The notes under the pieces were generated by a model. The model was not told where the DNA came from. It ran no database searches and saw nothing but the letters and a program-made list of their open reading frames with translations. This document shows, piece by piece, positions 10,543-24,940 of a stretch of DNA of 64,000 bases. The position numbers and the translations under genes are program-made. The stretch's first letter is position 1; each line of letters starts with the position of its first letter. The stretch is from Ectocarpus siliculosus. Its lineage: Eukaryota; Sar; Phaeophyceae; Ectocarpales; Ectocarpaceae. The stretch spans positions 280,241 through 344,240 of the forward strand of contig FN649742.1 in assembly GCA_000310025.1 (NCBI GenBank), written 5' to 3'.

Positions 10543-13500
10543 CTAGCCAAGTCCAGCTTGTTGAGTGACAAGGGTGCACCCTGCCGCCAGGAGCGCTTGA
10601 GGCACGTCTTCTCTTCGCATGTCCTGGAAGTTGCCGAAGGCCAGGTGCGTACCCAAACATGACAAACACGTGCGGGAACAACGTGTGCAGGAAGGGAGGT
10701 GGGAGGGGACCAACGGTGAGAGATTCGTAGCACCATACTTGTATGGTATGCATAGGGCTCCCTGTACAAGGCCCCGACAAATGAATCTACACAGACGAAA
10801 TATTCAAGTTGCCCCATACCCTAAAATAGTGCCGAGTGCCCGGCTTATGGACGGCCAGCCCCTTGGTGTTGCTGTGCGACCATTACAGGGACAACAATAA
10901 CCGTCTACCGCAAAGGTGCGAGTGCGTTATCCCACACCCACACCCTAGACCGACTTGCGGAACTCCAAGCCTCCTCACGACTATAATAAGAGACTGCGAA
11001 CAATGAATGCCGAAATCGATATGTTGGAATTCTTGTTTCCTCGTGTGTGTTGGTCAGTTTCCGCTTCTGCTTGGCTGACTAGCGTTGTGATGACGATATT
11101 TTCACTTCATACTTCTGTAGCGCGTTTGACTCGATAGCATCGTACGCACGATAAATCATGGATGGACCTCATCAACGAATCCAACAAATGCACACAGCCA
11201 CGAACAACTATTATGCACCGCATGGTTATCCAACTACTCGCGCGTGTGTGTCACGTACACTGCTGACATAATATCCGAGTAAAGGCAACAGTATTGGTTA
11301 GCATACAACTGCCGGCCCGTTCATTTTCACGAGACCAAGAGGCTCAGATTCTGGTAACATGCAAGAATGGAGAAAGAAATTGGGGATCAGCCGACGGCAG
11401 CACGCTGAATCCTACCACTTCGTACATGGCAGCTTAGAGTTAGACTGTGATCAGTTGTAAAGACACTGCTGAAACGCTTTGATCCTTGCTCAAAATACGT
11501 CCACCACACATGTTCTCTTCTTGTTGGCCACGCCCCCCGGTGATGGCTGACTTCGACGCATGAAGCACGCAGCATGAAGCACACTCGATCTCTTTAGCGG
11601 GTGAAATGGAGTGTCAGGTATATAGTCTATCGCACCCTTACACGATGCGCAGTGTCGGCTACAAATGAGTAGAACTTTTCCCGCGCTCGGGAGCGACTCG
11701 TTCCTCTCTTCTTACCTCCTGCGTGTGCTTGGTCATGTCCTTAAGCTGGACAACCCCCTGCTGCACCTCCTTCTCCCCAAGGATCACCATGAACGGGATC
11801 CCCCGCTGCAAAACCTGCTCAAAGTTGAGGGTGGTCACCACGAACAAGAGTCACCGGCGTCAAATGTTTCAGCATATCCCGCAACACTTCGTCTTAGGGC
11901 AGTTCAACTGGCGGTGATAGTCTTCTGCTTGACTGGTCATGGCAAGATTCTTAGTGCAAAAGGTATTGAATACAGCAGTTTGTCCTCTCTTGTGGTGGAA
12001 TACGACTGCTGTCATTCGTACAACAAGCACAGGTAGATCGCCATGCAGCACATGTACGAAGAACACGTGCAGCTGAGACAGCTGCAGTCAGAACAATAGC
12101 GAGATGACGTACACGAAAGTACTGAAGGTTGTGCCATAGATAGCTTCACCAGCTCAGTCACCAATTCTTCCTCCCTATCGAGCGCACCAACGTGTCCAAG
12201 AATTCCGCGAGTGCACACTTGCGAAATCACGCGACGATCGTCTCTTGTGACGGAAAACATAAACACATAAAACTGCAACACAACACAACACAACGTCCAC
12301 ATCCTTCGGCACACTGACCTCGTTCATCTGTTTGGGGAACTTGGGGTTGTCGAGCGTGGAATACTCCGCCGAGATGTCCTTCGACCACAAGAGTCGCCCC
12401 ACACGCATACGTTCCTCCAGCAATCCCGGACCAACCGAGGCGACATACACCTACAAGTATCACGCACGTACAATATGAGTGTTCGGCGGGGGCGGTGAAA
12501 ACATATTCCGGAAGAAAAAGGGACAAAATTACTCAATACTTTTTGAATTGGTTCGGCACGAAACAGTAGTGTCGCTCATGGAAAACGACCGCCAGTTTGT
12601 CCCTTCCCTTTCTAAGCGTTGGACGACATGAACGGCGAAGACAAGGCCATATGGTGAGCGACTGGAGACTGATGCTCTCTCGATGGAACGAACGTACGTT
12701 GCACTACGATTTTACCGTCGGCGATCCACACCGTCTTCGGAGCTGGTTTGACGTGAATCACCTCGTCGCGATCTGCTGGCTACCTGCTGCTTGCGTTGCT
12801 GCTGTACTATAGCGATGTTGCCGAGAAGTCCCCTCCATCGCCGCTATATTGGCCTCAGCAAGAAGCAAGAAGCAAGAAGCACCAAGAACTCCATCGACCA
12901 TATAACGCAGACAGCACAAACAACGTCAGCCACCGACGACGACCGTACCTGCACATTCGACGGCGCCCCCTTGTCCCCCCTCTCTTCCTGGAGCCGCTTC
13001 TCCATGATAGTCAGCACGCGCTCGATGCCGATAGACACCCCGACGCAAGGCGTTTGTCCCGAAGCCGAGAACATTCCCACGAGGTTGTCGTAGCGCCCTC
13101 CTGCCGCGATCGACCCCACCTGGTGGTACGATAGGCCGATTTCATAAACCAAACCGACGTCGGGGGAGATGACACACGTTGATGGTATGCATTCGAGGAG
13201 TCGGACCGCAGTGTTGACAGTGATAACTACGAGTCATCTGCATTATCTCGGGGGTGGGGGATACCAGTCGCATCTCTCGAACAAACGCGATTGCTCTCTT
13301 CTGATGGTATGTTCACACTTCGTTCTCGGGACTTGTAGTGTAGCTAGTGTAGCCCGAGGGAAGCCCAACCAGCTTTTGCTTCATACCAGCCTTGAACGGT
13401 GCCCTCGTTTGGACGAGACACAGTCCAATGCGAAGGACAACATAAATACCATGGAAATACCATGGTTCAAGCATGGTATTCAATTAACGAAACCAAGCCG

Positions 13501-16500
13501 ACCGGGCACCGCCAAATAACGCAAGGTGCTCTTGTGATCACAACCACATATATATGCATATGCATACAACACTTGAAAGAGAGTTCGCGTTCTCTATCCG
13601 CTCTGCCTATTATATGTAGCATCATTGCACGGTCGATGCTACAAAAGACACCCGCACACGCGCACCCTGATGCCGCCGTCAACCACGACGCACTCGTAGA
13701 TCAAGCCCGTGTAGTACGTCAGCCCCCGTGCCAGACTCAGATCGAAGGAAACGTACTGTTGTTGTGAGAAACAAACGGAACAGGGCGGTGCAGCACGGCG
13801 ACAAGGGGAGTGAAGTCTCGCTAAAGAGAAAGCCTGAGGCCGCATCTAGGATTACCTCGGCCATCTGGTCTTTACATCGGTCTTAGCTGGGCTGGTCTAC
13901 CAATCGCGAGTACAAGCGTGGTAGGATGCATGCGTTTCCTTATAGTTGGATGGGTCGGTGGCTGGTCACCCTATTTACGCACTTTGCGTACAGATCTCGT
14001 CAACGATGTCAACGATCTCAAGCTATTAAATAGAGTGTTCCTCAAGGCTGTCAAGGTCTCTACAGTGACAAGGCCATGATACACATGATTTCGGACACCA
14101 AAAGCCTTGGTCACGAAACAAAAGTAGAGAAGCGTTCTACACTCGACCCTTGTTTTTCAGGGTCATGTGAAACCCCATAGGAACAACACGGGGCTGTCAA
14201 GACTGTAGCGGTAAAAACAACGCGAGAAGAACCAGACGTTCATCGAGGTTTGCTGTTGTACACTGTCCCGCGGCAGTAGTAATATTGCGGCGAGAGTCGT
14301 CTGATTCGACTATCACGCGCACCTGAAGAGTGCCCATGGCATCCAGGTACTTGAAGAGGAGCTCCAGCTCAGACATGGCAGCCACCGCATCCTGCGGCAA
14401 TGTTGACAACGACAGGGGGCACCACGGATTTCAGACAATTGGTGAGGGGGCACACCAGCAAACACTCACCTAGTTACCCAACGAAAAACTAGCGGAACAA
14501 AATGACGACCGGAAGACGACCGTGCTATCATACGTGCCGTCCAGGACCAGCCCCTACGAGTTCTCTACGTTTCTCCCATTGCATGTCGGGCTTGGTCCAA
14601 TCATTGAAGCTGCTGCCACCTCTAAATACAGCACCAAAACGACTTTTGTCTCTTGTGCACAGACAAGAGTGAAGACAGGAACCGCTACACGGAAACAACA
14701 ACGCTATGCATTCGAAGTGAAGAAATAGTAAAATCGCCTCGTATATCTTGATTTCGAAGAGTGTCATCCATCACTCCCTACCTAACAATGTGTGTCTTGG
14801 CACCTCTTTTCATTCTGGACGCCAGACTGCACCTTTCGGTAGATATTGAAAAATGTATGTGTGGACGCAAGAGTCGGGCCAACCACATGGGAAAGGCTAA
14901 GCATCAGAAAAATAAACAGATGACATACTCTCTGGCCATTTTCCTGGGCGACCCTGGCGGATTCGTGCAAAAGAAAGTGCCGAACATTTATGAAAAAACT
15001 GACGTGCAGAATACTTGTGTATCTGGAGATGCACGCACACATTTGCTTCTGGGGGTGCTCGGCCTTGATATTTACAATTATTTCGAGGCCCTGAATAATC
15101 TCGTCAAAATAAAGGACTACCGTGACGAGATAAGATCAAACCAAGTCATGCTAGCTGTCTCACGGGGTGGTCGCCGAACTTCTTCTCCTCTGTGAGCTTC
15201 GCCCACAGCTCCTTGGCGCCGCCGGCGTTTCCGTTGACGAACCCGCCGATCTTGTCTGCAGAATCCGGCGCCAGCCCCTTCTCTTCCACCATCTCCTGTC
15301 GGACCTATCCAATCCAACCCAACCAGCCGGTGGAAGAGCCACCCGACACAATGCACTGCAGTTACGCCCGATGTACACTTGACCATCAAGTTGTAACGGT
15401 CGTACATCGTATGTCTTTGCGGTAAAAACTAAAGTACCAATTTGCAGCGCGTACCATGCCGTTGCAGTGTTTGCGTCATCGTGGGTTAGCCCTTGGCTTG
15501 TGCGCACTATTTAGCAGGTGCTGATACGGTGTGTCTCAAAGCTATCTCCCACCTCCTCATAAGAGGTCAACCAGGAACCTCGCCGCCCACTTGGGATTCC
15601 GCAAGAAGCATGCGCGCAAGAGCTGCAACGACTTCGGCGCTTCGGCGCGAGCGAGTATGTCCTCGCGAAAGTCACGCCACGTATCTCAGCAACATCACAC
15701 CGCAAAAGGCTGTCGGAAGGCCGTGTGGGAAAAGGAACAGTATATGCATACCTCGGCCCAGTCCATCTTGTCGAGCTTGTCGATGGCCGAACAGATGCTG
15801 CGGAACTTCTCGGGAGGGCAGCCACAGATGTCAAGGATAGCGTCCAGCAACCTAGAGCAAAAAAAATAATCCAACACATCACAGGCAGGCGACAGCCATT
15901 CAATCAACGATGATGCCACAAGCATTGGCTGGCAACTCCAACGCCCCAATCATTTTATACTTGTAGTGGGGGAGGCATGCGGAAAATAAGGTGGTGCACG
16001 TCCAAGTACACTCTCGTGGGAACACGCTCCAATGAAAGATCCGCACACGCCACAAGAGAAGCGGGGACGCATCACAACCAACAAGAAGAACATCCACATC
16101 CACCATAACATTCGAACAGGCCTCCGACATGTCTCTCTTGCTTCGCCGCGAGGAAAAAATCAACAAACGTGTTGGGTTAAGGTCCCGACTATCTGAGCTC
16201 CATGCCTTGGGCGTACTGCACAAAAAGAACGATGGGCGCTCATGTGTCCCTCGAGAAACCACACCCTTCGTGCGGGGTTTTCCCGTACATGCCATACCCT
16301 ACCCTACCATACCATACCATCCAGTATTATACGGTACCTGCGGTGGTTGAGCTTGATCTGGAAGTTTCCGATAGGAAGCGAGCTCAGGATCTCACACGCC
16401 ACGCTGAGCACCTCCGCGTCCGGCACCATGAGCCCTAAACAACAGCACCACCAGCGCCACCACAAAACCAAGAAAGTTGTTGTGACACAACACATGATAA

Positions 16501-19500
16501 GTATATTGCACTTTCGCGTGTTGGAAGTGACAAGGTAGGCAGACAACTACCCTTTACGTAGGTCTCTAGATCTGTTTAGCATACTAGGACCATCTCTTAC
16601 CGTAGTTGCCGGCGATATCGAAATCGCACTGGTAGAACTCGCGGAAACGGCCGAGCTGTACGTTGGGCTGATCTCGCCGGTACACCTGATATTCAAAGGC
16701 GGGGGGGGGCAGGTAAGTCAGCGGGGAGTGTGAAAGTTCAAGATATCTCGTCGCCAACCAGCTTCCTCCCCTCTTCGCACACATCTAGATGCGACACATC
16801 CGGAGTATGTATCGGAAAGACACAAGTCTCCTCAAGGGTGGCATCGTAAAAGACAACCCAAACGGCGTGAGCAGCAAAACGGCCCAAAGCAGAAAAAAAA
16901 TGGCCAAGGACAGCAGTGGTCCTACGCGACGCTACATACGGTACGGCATGTATGGCACCGGTATCACTAATCTCCGCAGAGCACTGCCCGGGAAGCCCAC
17001 AGCATGATGTTTGTTTACCTTGGCAATGTGGAATCGCTTGATGTTACCGACACCGTGCAGAGCGAGGTACCTCGCGAAAGGCACGGTCAGGTCGTAGCGC
17101 AAGGCCAAGAGCTCGCCACCCTGATCCGCCAGGTCGTAGATGAGCTTAGAGTCCTCGCCGTACTTCCCTGTAAGCGTCTGTGAGACCGGCAAGCACGAAT
17201 ACGATAGACGTGCGAACGGGACACCTTGGTGTGGGCGAGCGTACATAGGAGAGAGAGAGAGAGATGCACAGCAGTACAAGCCTCTTCATGCGCCGCAATC
17301 AATCATTGTCCCCAACACTGCAGCTATCACAAAGGCTAGCTTTAACATGAATGGACACGTCACTTCTACTGCCCTGCGATACATTCGTAGACAAAGGGCC
17401 TGACTGACTGTGCACGCCAACGGTCAATATCGCACCCAACAACCACGTACAAGTAGAGGTGACGGCAACGGCGCCCGTCGGAATACACACATACATACCT
17501 CCTTGAGCTCGAACACGGGCGTGTCGATTTCCACCGCCCCGTGACGCTTGAACACGTTACGGATCGCTGTAAAGGCTTGCTCTCGAACGCGCATCTGACA
17601 CCGATTCACCGATGCGAGCCGCGGTGTCCATCGCGCGACAAAACGAACGAGGAGAAGAGAGAGGACGAATTCATCGCGACGTGTTTCAACTGGACTCTTT
17701 ACAGCAGTGCCACACTCTGGGCTGCTGCTGCTGCTGCTGCTGTTGAAACACTTTCGATCTCGCGCGTGCTGCTGTCATGCGGTACAGTTTGGCAAGAGGC
17801 GGCGGTCATTGACTCCGCCTACGAGCTTGCGCTCTCTCTATAATAGCAGCCTTCACAAGGAGGCAAGGCTCTTCTCGTGCCACGCTCCCTGGCAACCCAT
17901 CGATGCGACGTCCAAGCTCTAGAGTTCGCACGGGGGTGTGCAGACCTCTGCAAAGTTCCGGGGTACTGTACTTGTACTGCTGTACGGCCTGCTTGGGGTT
18001 TCCTATTGTAATACCTGCTCGGGCAAGAAGTCCCTGGCTCCCTTGGCGATCTTCGGCTTGCGCTGGGCGCCGCCATTGCTCAATCGCTCCGCCATGGCAC
18101 ACAAGAACGGGCCCATCGCTTGCTGAGACCGTGTGCGACACAGGACAACAAGCGGCAAACAAGGGGCGAAAATCAACCTATTGTAGGACCATGGACGGTG
18201 TTTCACGGAATAGGGGCGACACAGCAAAGCAAAGCAAAGCAAAGGACATGTATATTATGCATAGGGCATGTCGACAACTAACGAAAGAGCCGCCATCCCT
18301 CCCTCTGCACAACCCTCTGTGCCAACTCAACCATCGGCCAGAACCCGATGCGCTATCGATAGAACAGCAAAAAACACTAGCAGCGCCACAATGTGAGTGT
18401 GGACGCTGCGCATCAAAACCAAGCATACCCGAAATGGCCTTCACTCGCCACCACGGAAGAAAACGTGCACCTTGAAAGCGAGAATCCCTTAACTTTGACC
18501 TTCACGACAGCGGTTCCACGCACCACCCCCGTCTCACCTCTCCCGTCCGGAAGGGGTCAATCTTCGCCGCGATTTCGTCCGCCCCTACAGCAGCGGCGGC
18601 CCCAGCGGGCGCCACCCGCTGCTTCAGCTCCGCACACCCCACCCCGAGCCCGGCGGCCTTCTTCTTCTCCTTCTTCGCGGCGCCCTTGGCCGCCGCTTTC
18701 GCCGCCTTGGCCGCACGCTTGGCCTCGATCTTGGCGATTTGTGCGGCGGACATTCCGGCCGTGTCGACTCCACCGCCGGGGGCGCCTGACTGCGGCGGCT
18801 GGTTTCCTCCACCTTTGGCGGGTTTCTGGGATGTTGAGTGGTGGCATGCAACAGGAGAGAAATTGGGTATGATCCTCAACCAGCCAAATAGCGCTCATGC
18901 GAAGTGTAAAAAGCTGGTAGTGACCAACGAAGGCATAGTGAGAGCATGGCGCACACGTGCGGGCGTGTGTGACCTTGGTTTCTCTTCGATTGATTCATTG
19001 ATTCATTGATTCCCTCCCTCCTCGTGGTGGCCGTCGAGTCGGTCTTTTGCCATGTTGCAGAAGAATGTTGCTTACGTCAGGCGCGAAATGGCGCCCATTG
19101 GGGAGAAAAAACAAGGCAGTCCACAGCGCTCATCCATGACAACAGGAAACAACAAGCGAGATACGAACGCTACAGAGCCAAGCAACGCACACATGTACTT
19201 TGGTTTTGACTTTGACCGTTACATACGAGAGGCGCAACTCACGCTCGACACCCCTGCAGCCGCAGCCGCCTTCTCTTCTTCCTGCCGCAACACCGCCACC
19301 GACAACGCCATCTCTTCGGCAAGAGCTGACTGCAGCTCCCGCAGCACGCCCTCCACCCCGAAAACATCACCCCCGCCGCCGCAGCTGCTAGCGCCGTTCG
19401 CGCTTCCTTGCAGCGCCTGCGACCGCTCCCTGCACCCGCTGGTCAAGACCCTGACCGCCTCCGTCAAGAAGGTCGCAGTTAGCTCGGTCTGTCCAGCAAG

Positions 19501-22500
19501 GAGAAGGAGAACAACGAGGGACAAGCAATCGAAAGGGCGCGGATCGATTGATTCTTGGGTGGATTTCCGGCAGGTGCGGAGGACGGACAAGGGACAAGGG
19601 AGACCATAACCCGAAGGCATGCAGGGGGGACGACAGTTGGGACGGGGAAAAGACAGCCCGCCCTGTAACCCCCGCCTTCGGCACGGGTCACCCATGCGAT
19701 CTACAACTCCGTCGTATGCAAACAACCACAAAAATTCAAGCATGCTGGCCCACCCGTCACAGAGGCAACAGCAGCAGTGCACTTCGAGCTAACGGCTGAA
19801 GTCAAGAGATGATTAACCGACCTGCTTCCCATCGCGAGGCTGAACACAACCGTCACCAACGCCGAGGGGCCCAGCATCCGAACCATTGAACTCAGTCATG
19901 ATGGACCTGGAGCGACAAACGGGGATAGGGCTCCACAGGGTGAAAACAAGGCTGGCGCTCGTGCTGGAGGTCAATCACGACCACCACCACCTCCATATGC
20001 GTTACCTACGGTTGAACCAGGGGCATCAAATCGAAGGCCGCTTGATGCCATTGCTGTACGTTCAGCTCGTTTCCGAGAAAACGGGTGATTTATTGACACG
20101 CCCCCTAAGCGACCACCCGCTCGAACAATGACGTCATCGCAAGATGTCCACCCCCTTCCCCTTCTCGGCGTTCGCCGGAAACGAGACCGAACACAGCGGG
20201 GCCTCTGTGGAGGCAGGCAATGCCGCTACCCGATATCGCACCTTCTATCTCGCTGAAACGTCCCTACTCACGTTGGCTACATTGTATGCATAACTCGGTT
20301 GCCTACTGTAGCTTGGTTGGCGGCTGCTGTCCTTACCTGCCGGCTGCAGCGATAGCGTCTCGGGCTGGACCGTGGTACTGCGGGATGGTGCTTATCGCCT
20401 CAGGGTCCACTGTACTGTCACCCTGTACGTGCAGTCAAGAAGGAAAGAGCGAGGATCGTGTAGAGGGCAAAGCGGGTTGACGGTTGTCGGGCGAGGGATG
20501 AAAGCCTGACAACCGTGGCGGTGACCGTCGGAGAAGCTATTATTATAGGGACTTCCCCTTGTTCTCTTGCGCTTGACTTGGTTACGGTTTGGCGTTGGCG
20601 TTCCCGATGGGCGCACCTCCGAATGCACAAGATTTACCCAGCCAACCACAAGAGCACATGCAAGAGCCAGTCCCTGGAACAGCTGTCAGACACGCGCACG
20701 TAATAGACATGCAAGGATCCAACAACAAGTTGCGCGCGGGTGGACAAGGATTCTTTGGTGAGGATGAACCGCTAATCTTAAGGTTGCTCGCCTTTGTAGA
20801 GTTGGCGGACTTGGAGCCGTCGAGCATGAGCCGCAGCCTATCGGCGCAAGCGATCTGTCCCCGGTGAGGCCGGACATCGAAGTTGAGGGCGTCGAAGGGG
20901 GCGGTGTTGGCACGGGTTGCCTCGCAGGTGAGGGCCGCAACGCCTGCCCAAGTGATTCAGGACAGGAAGGAGATGTCAGTTTTGGTCTTGACGGGAGGAA
21001 AGGAGATACAGTAGTCCTATGGGCGATGTTGATATGGATGGAACCCTCCTCGTGGTTGATTGGGGGCACGAACACGGCATTATTTACTCAAGCGGCCTTT
21101 TATACAAAACTCGGATAACGCCTGTACCAAGCCTCTGCTAGACATCGGAGATGCCACGTGTTCAAGTGGGAGATAGACAAAACCATGCATGTGCGGCATA
21201 ATTTATAGGTAAATGACTTTCCAACGCACGCCAAGAGACGCAAACAAACTAACTTCAGCACCGTCCGTGTCACACACTACGAACATGGCATGTCAAATTG
21301 AGGTCTCACCGTCTGCAATCTCGATAGCATTGGAGGCGGCCGCAGCAGCCACGGCGGCCGTGCCGATCTGATCAAAGCGGCCTAGCTCCAACGTGCTTCC
21401 TTCGCGGCCGGTCAACGTCGAAAGCGGGGACAGCTCGCAGCTCGAGAGCACCTCCAACAATGGCCTGCCCGTAGTCACACATCGGCCACGACACCGTGAA
21501 TGTCGCACCCAACTTAGGAGATACGTTTTGTCAGGCTATGCACACCACGTTATACGCTCGACATGCTACGTATTTACGTAGCATCAGCATCATCCGAGCT
21601 GTCAAAGCCACGAAGGGTAAGGAGAGTCGTGCTGCACAGTGTGAGGTAGCGTCGTGCTGTTGCTGGACAGCAGAACGATCCCAGCAGCCCGTAGGGCGAG
21701 GCACTCGCCACCACATCGGACCCTACGCTACATAGCTCTAGTTGGTGTTATGCCTAACTGTCTTCAGAATAGTCCCCAGACGTTCCAACTGAATAGCACC
21801 GATCGAGAGTTGGAGTGAGTGAGGTCTCGGTGGAGATCTGTAGTATGCCAATCTTACCAGTACCACGTTTTGCTCCGGCAAGAACAGGCAAGATATCAAT
21901 CTGCACGCTCACAACTGTTGTAGTCGAGAGATATCACCGGCTAGTTACTGGAGACGAGGCTTCCAGCATGGAAGTAAACGCACCTTACTTCTCCCTTGAA
22001 CAAGCACGATCCCGCTCCGAGCACCGCTCTGGCTAAGGAAGGACCTTCGCCCCCGTCCTTCGGGAGCAGGGGCGTAACCCCGTTGTTGAGCATGTCGCAC
22101 AGGAGCGTCAGCACCTCCGGCCGCAAGCCGGAACGGCCGTTCATGAGAGACACGACCCTCGCGAAGATAGTGGCGCGGGCTGCGGTCTCCGAACGGGAGG
22201 ATTCGGCAACGGTCTCGCCAGCTCCATCACTGACCATGGGTGAACATTTGCCGTTGCGACCGAGGGACAGGAGAGGGGTTGGGGGTATGCACAGCGATGC
22301 AAGACAGCAGCAGTGTTGCGTTGCATGGTAAAAGTCCAACTGTAGAGCCAAAGTCAGTGCCACATGTGCGAGCCCAATCACTGCAATCGGCAACGAAGCG
22401 TAGGAAATAGCACCAGCACCGGCACCGAGACGGCATTTAACCATGGAGTTGATGGTCATGATGGTGCCAAGCACTGCCGCATAGCCAACAGAGCCAGCGC

Positions 22501-22812
22501 CAGGAAAGGTCTGCGGGCTCCGCACATCAATCAATGCGTGGCACACCGAATCCACAAAGACAGGCAAAGCAGCAAGGATGTTACATCGAAGACGTCTCGC
22601 AGGCAATGATGTCTCGCCAGTCATGCGCACCTGACTGCAAAGGCCTTGTCTCCGCCGCGGGATGGGGTACTGGGTACTGGACATGCCTTGTCGAGGGATG
22701 CCGGGTGTAGGTCAACCCTAGCGCCGTGCACGGCCACCAGCAACACGTCCTCTGGAAGAACCTTCCTCGCTCCCACTGACACGGCCAGAGCAGCTGATCC
22801 TTCCGACGCCAT
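10543..22812 (-). CDS. HARS: Histidyl-tRNA synthetase with N-terminal lyase-like domain
   Basis: Class II histidyl-tRNA synthetase. Exons read on the minus strand: 22812-22631, 22229-21984, 21464-21310, 20943-20792, 20422-20337, an unresolved part, then 19488-19243, 18825-18538, 18122-18015, 17594-17499, 17177-17019, 16685-16601, 16434-16338, 15851-15752, 15304-15164, 14391-14323, 13755-13666, 13119-12949, 12450-12319, 11814-11716 and 10623-10543. Phases agree at every junction outside the unresolved part. Catalytic landmarks: [19 protein letters not shown], the [16 protein letters not shown] strand, motif 2 [13 protein letters not shown], the histidine-binding [14 protein letters not shown], and motif 3 [11 protein letters not shown] with [10 protein letters not shown]. 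The C-terminal anticodon-binding domain includes [13 protein letters not shown] and ends GLG. The first five exons encode a histidine/phenylalanine ammonia-lyase-like domain ([52 protein letters not shown]). An Ala/Lys-rich linker follows. The total exceeds 925 residues against about 510 for human HARS1. Confidence 0.93.
17247..17268 (+). repeat. GA microsatellite in HisRS intron
   Basis: A short (GA)n run inside the intron between the HisRS exons at 17594-17499 and 17177-17019. Similar (GA)n tracts occur near 36536 and 56549. Confidence 0.6.
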
Positions 22813-24940
22813 CTTTGGTGCTGGTCGGGTGCTCTCAGCAAGAGCCCTGCTGCTGCTGCTGCTGCTGCTACCGCCACCGCCCAGTGGTTTTGATGCTGCG
22901 GTGTTCTGGGCTGTTTTCGGCCAGTGGACCTTGCTGCAGCTTGAACGGGCGCCGAAGACAAAGAATCTATCTGTCTGCTGTACCTCTACGAGACCCAAAG
23001 CCATCCACACTTACTCGAACAGCTGCACGTGCGTAAAGGTAGAGCGCAACGAGGGAGCTGTGTGCTAGCAACTGCTGTGATGTGTTGTGCGCTGAGCAGC
23101 GACGCCCCTTTGTCCGGAGCTGGGGCTCCGCAGATTCCTTCACGAATCCACGGAGACCCCAGTGGTGGGTTGAGAGTTGAGCGAGGGAAAGCGGAAACGA
23201 AACCTGAAACACTGTGATGTTGGTATGTTGGTGTGTATGGTGTAGGAAATTGGTGGAGGGTGTCACTGCTGCTACATGTTCGCCGGCATAGTTAGTAGAA
23301 CCCTAGCACAGCAGCCATGCGAACTTTGATCTCCTTGACTTCGTTCCACCCGCGGATACCATCGACCATTTTTTGGATATTTGTTCGTGGGAACCAGCGA
23401 ACACATGCTATGCAAGAGAAACTCAATCAACCACCGACCACACCCTGTGATCCAGAGTGCGATAATATGTGAGAGGTTGAGTTGTTGCGTAGGGTTGTTG
23501 AATCCTAACGTCGCCCTATATTTGTTGTCTGAGAAAAGGTATCGACTAACTCCCGTGGAAAAAAATGACTTCACCACCGGGCGGGTGTATGTCCTGCTGT
23601 GTGTTGTGTGTGGTGTGGTGTGGTGTGGGGGGGCGGGGTGTTATCCCGACCATACAATATGTGGGTGTGTTCTTGTGCCGAATACGGCGGGGTGGGGAGC
23701 CCACCCACCCGAGGCACTCACTCACACACTCGGTGCGCAAACAGCAATTTGAGACGGGAGTGAGGTCCATTGGTTATGCGGTAAAACAGAGAACAAGGTG
23801 TGCGTGGGATATTTTGATATTTTCAGACCCCCACCCACTTCGTCGACTGCTAGAATGAATTATTAGCCGGATGGTTGATGCGTTCGTGGTGCCTGCCCGA
23901 CATACGACACACGCACATACGCATATCACCACTCTTCCCATCTGCCACTTGCTTGCGCGCCCTCTGATTGGTCGAGCGTTGGTTTGGGCGGTCGATTTCT
24001 CTCAAGCGCCCTCTCCCTATTCCGCATTCCGAAAACGCAAGACCTGCGTGCAACTAACGACGAAATGCAGTTCTACCATGTGGACTTCGCTCGATATCGA
24101 GTACGAGAGACACTCCGGGCACACAACAATTTAATGTTAATGTCTACCCACACAGGAAAAAAATGGCCTCCGCAGCATGGCAGTGCCGAACATCAGGGCG
24201 GTGGACGATACCCTCCCGTCCAACAAAATATTAGGGGAAACGCGTGAGAGAATCAAGTGCTCCCAAAAAAGGCACGCGTCGAAAATCTCAATTTGCTACG
24301 TATCATACAAGTCATGCAAAAGCCCCACACCACCTCAAATGCAACAAACACCTCTGTATCAGATAGTTTCACATCCAGCGTGGAACCTCATCTCTAAGTT
24401 CTTGACTTGGTCGATCCTACAAACTTGCGGCATCGCGAATACGCAACATCGTTCGATCCCAGACACGATCGATCCCATCGTTTATCGCTATATACCGTCT
24501 AACCCAGGAATTAAGAAAAGTCTCAGCTCTAGAGCCCATCTACGACTCAAATGGATGCACTGAAAGAGTGCTGCTGCGTCTCAAGGCTGCAGTATTGGTG
24601 CACCACACAAGGCTTCTTCCAACTACATGGTTCGTCATGAAAACGTGGCAAAACAAACCAAAAAACAAATCAATCTCTAGAAAAGGAACGGAAACTGGGG
24701 ACCGGGAGTGGGTTCCTATGGGAGGTCTGACTACTGAAAACAAGGCTATAGCACAAACCGTGAGCGGCTCTACACAAGTCAGGGACCCGAAAAAGACTGC
24801 GGTATGTCCAAAAGACCGGCACTTCCCAAAGACTGCCAAACCCGCGGCAACTTCTCGCCAGCAAAAACAAAATTACAAGGATGCGCTCAGCGCTCAGTAC
24901 CCCGGCTATCCATACATTGTACGACTCGTCGACGACGGCC
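22813..24940. other. Intergenic region, no gene recognised
   Basis: About 2.1 kb between the HisRS start and the PSME4 stop, both on the minus strand. It should hold the HisRS promoter and leader and the PSME4 3' UTR. A GT-rich low-complexity patch lies at about 23590-23640. The HisRS frame stays open upstream of the chosen ATG to about 23010, so an alternative upstream start cannot be excluded. I see no other exon I could support. Confidence 0.5.

Noticed and set aside
15560-15690. Minus-strand frame [20 protein letters not shown] as an extra HisRS exon
   Set aside because: The flanking exons 15851-15752 and 15304-15164 join directly in phase and match the family (WAE then [13 protein letters not shown]) without an insert.
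22338-22520. Hydrophobic minus-strand frame ([20 protein letters not shown]) between HisRS exons
   Set aside because: It is continuous with a HisRS exon frame but falls in the intron between 22630 and 22230; splice phase works without it and lyase domains do not have such a segment.
23565-23750. Cys/Val-rich ORF (MSCCVLCVVWCGVG)
   Set aside because: Arises from a GT-rich low-complexity tract; not a protein.
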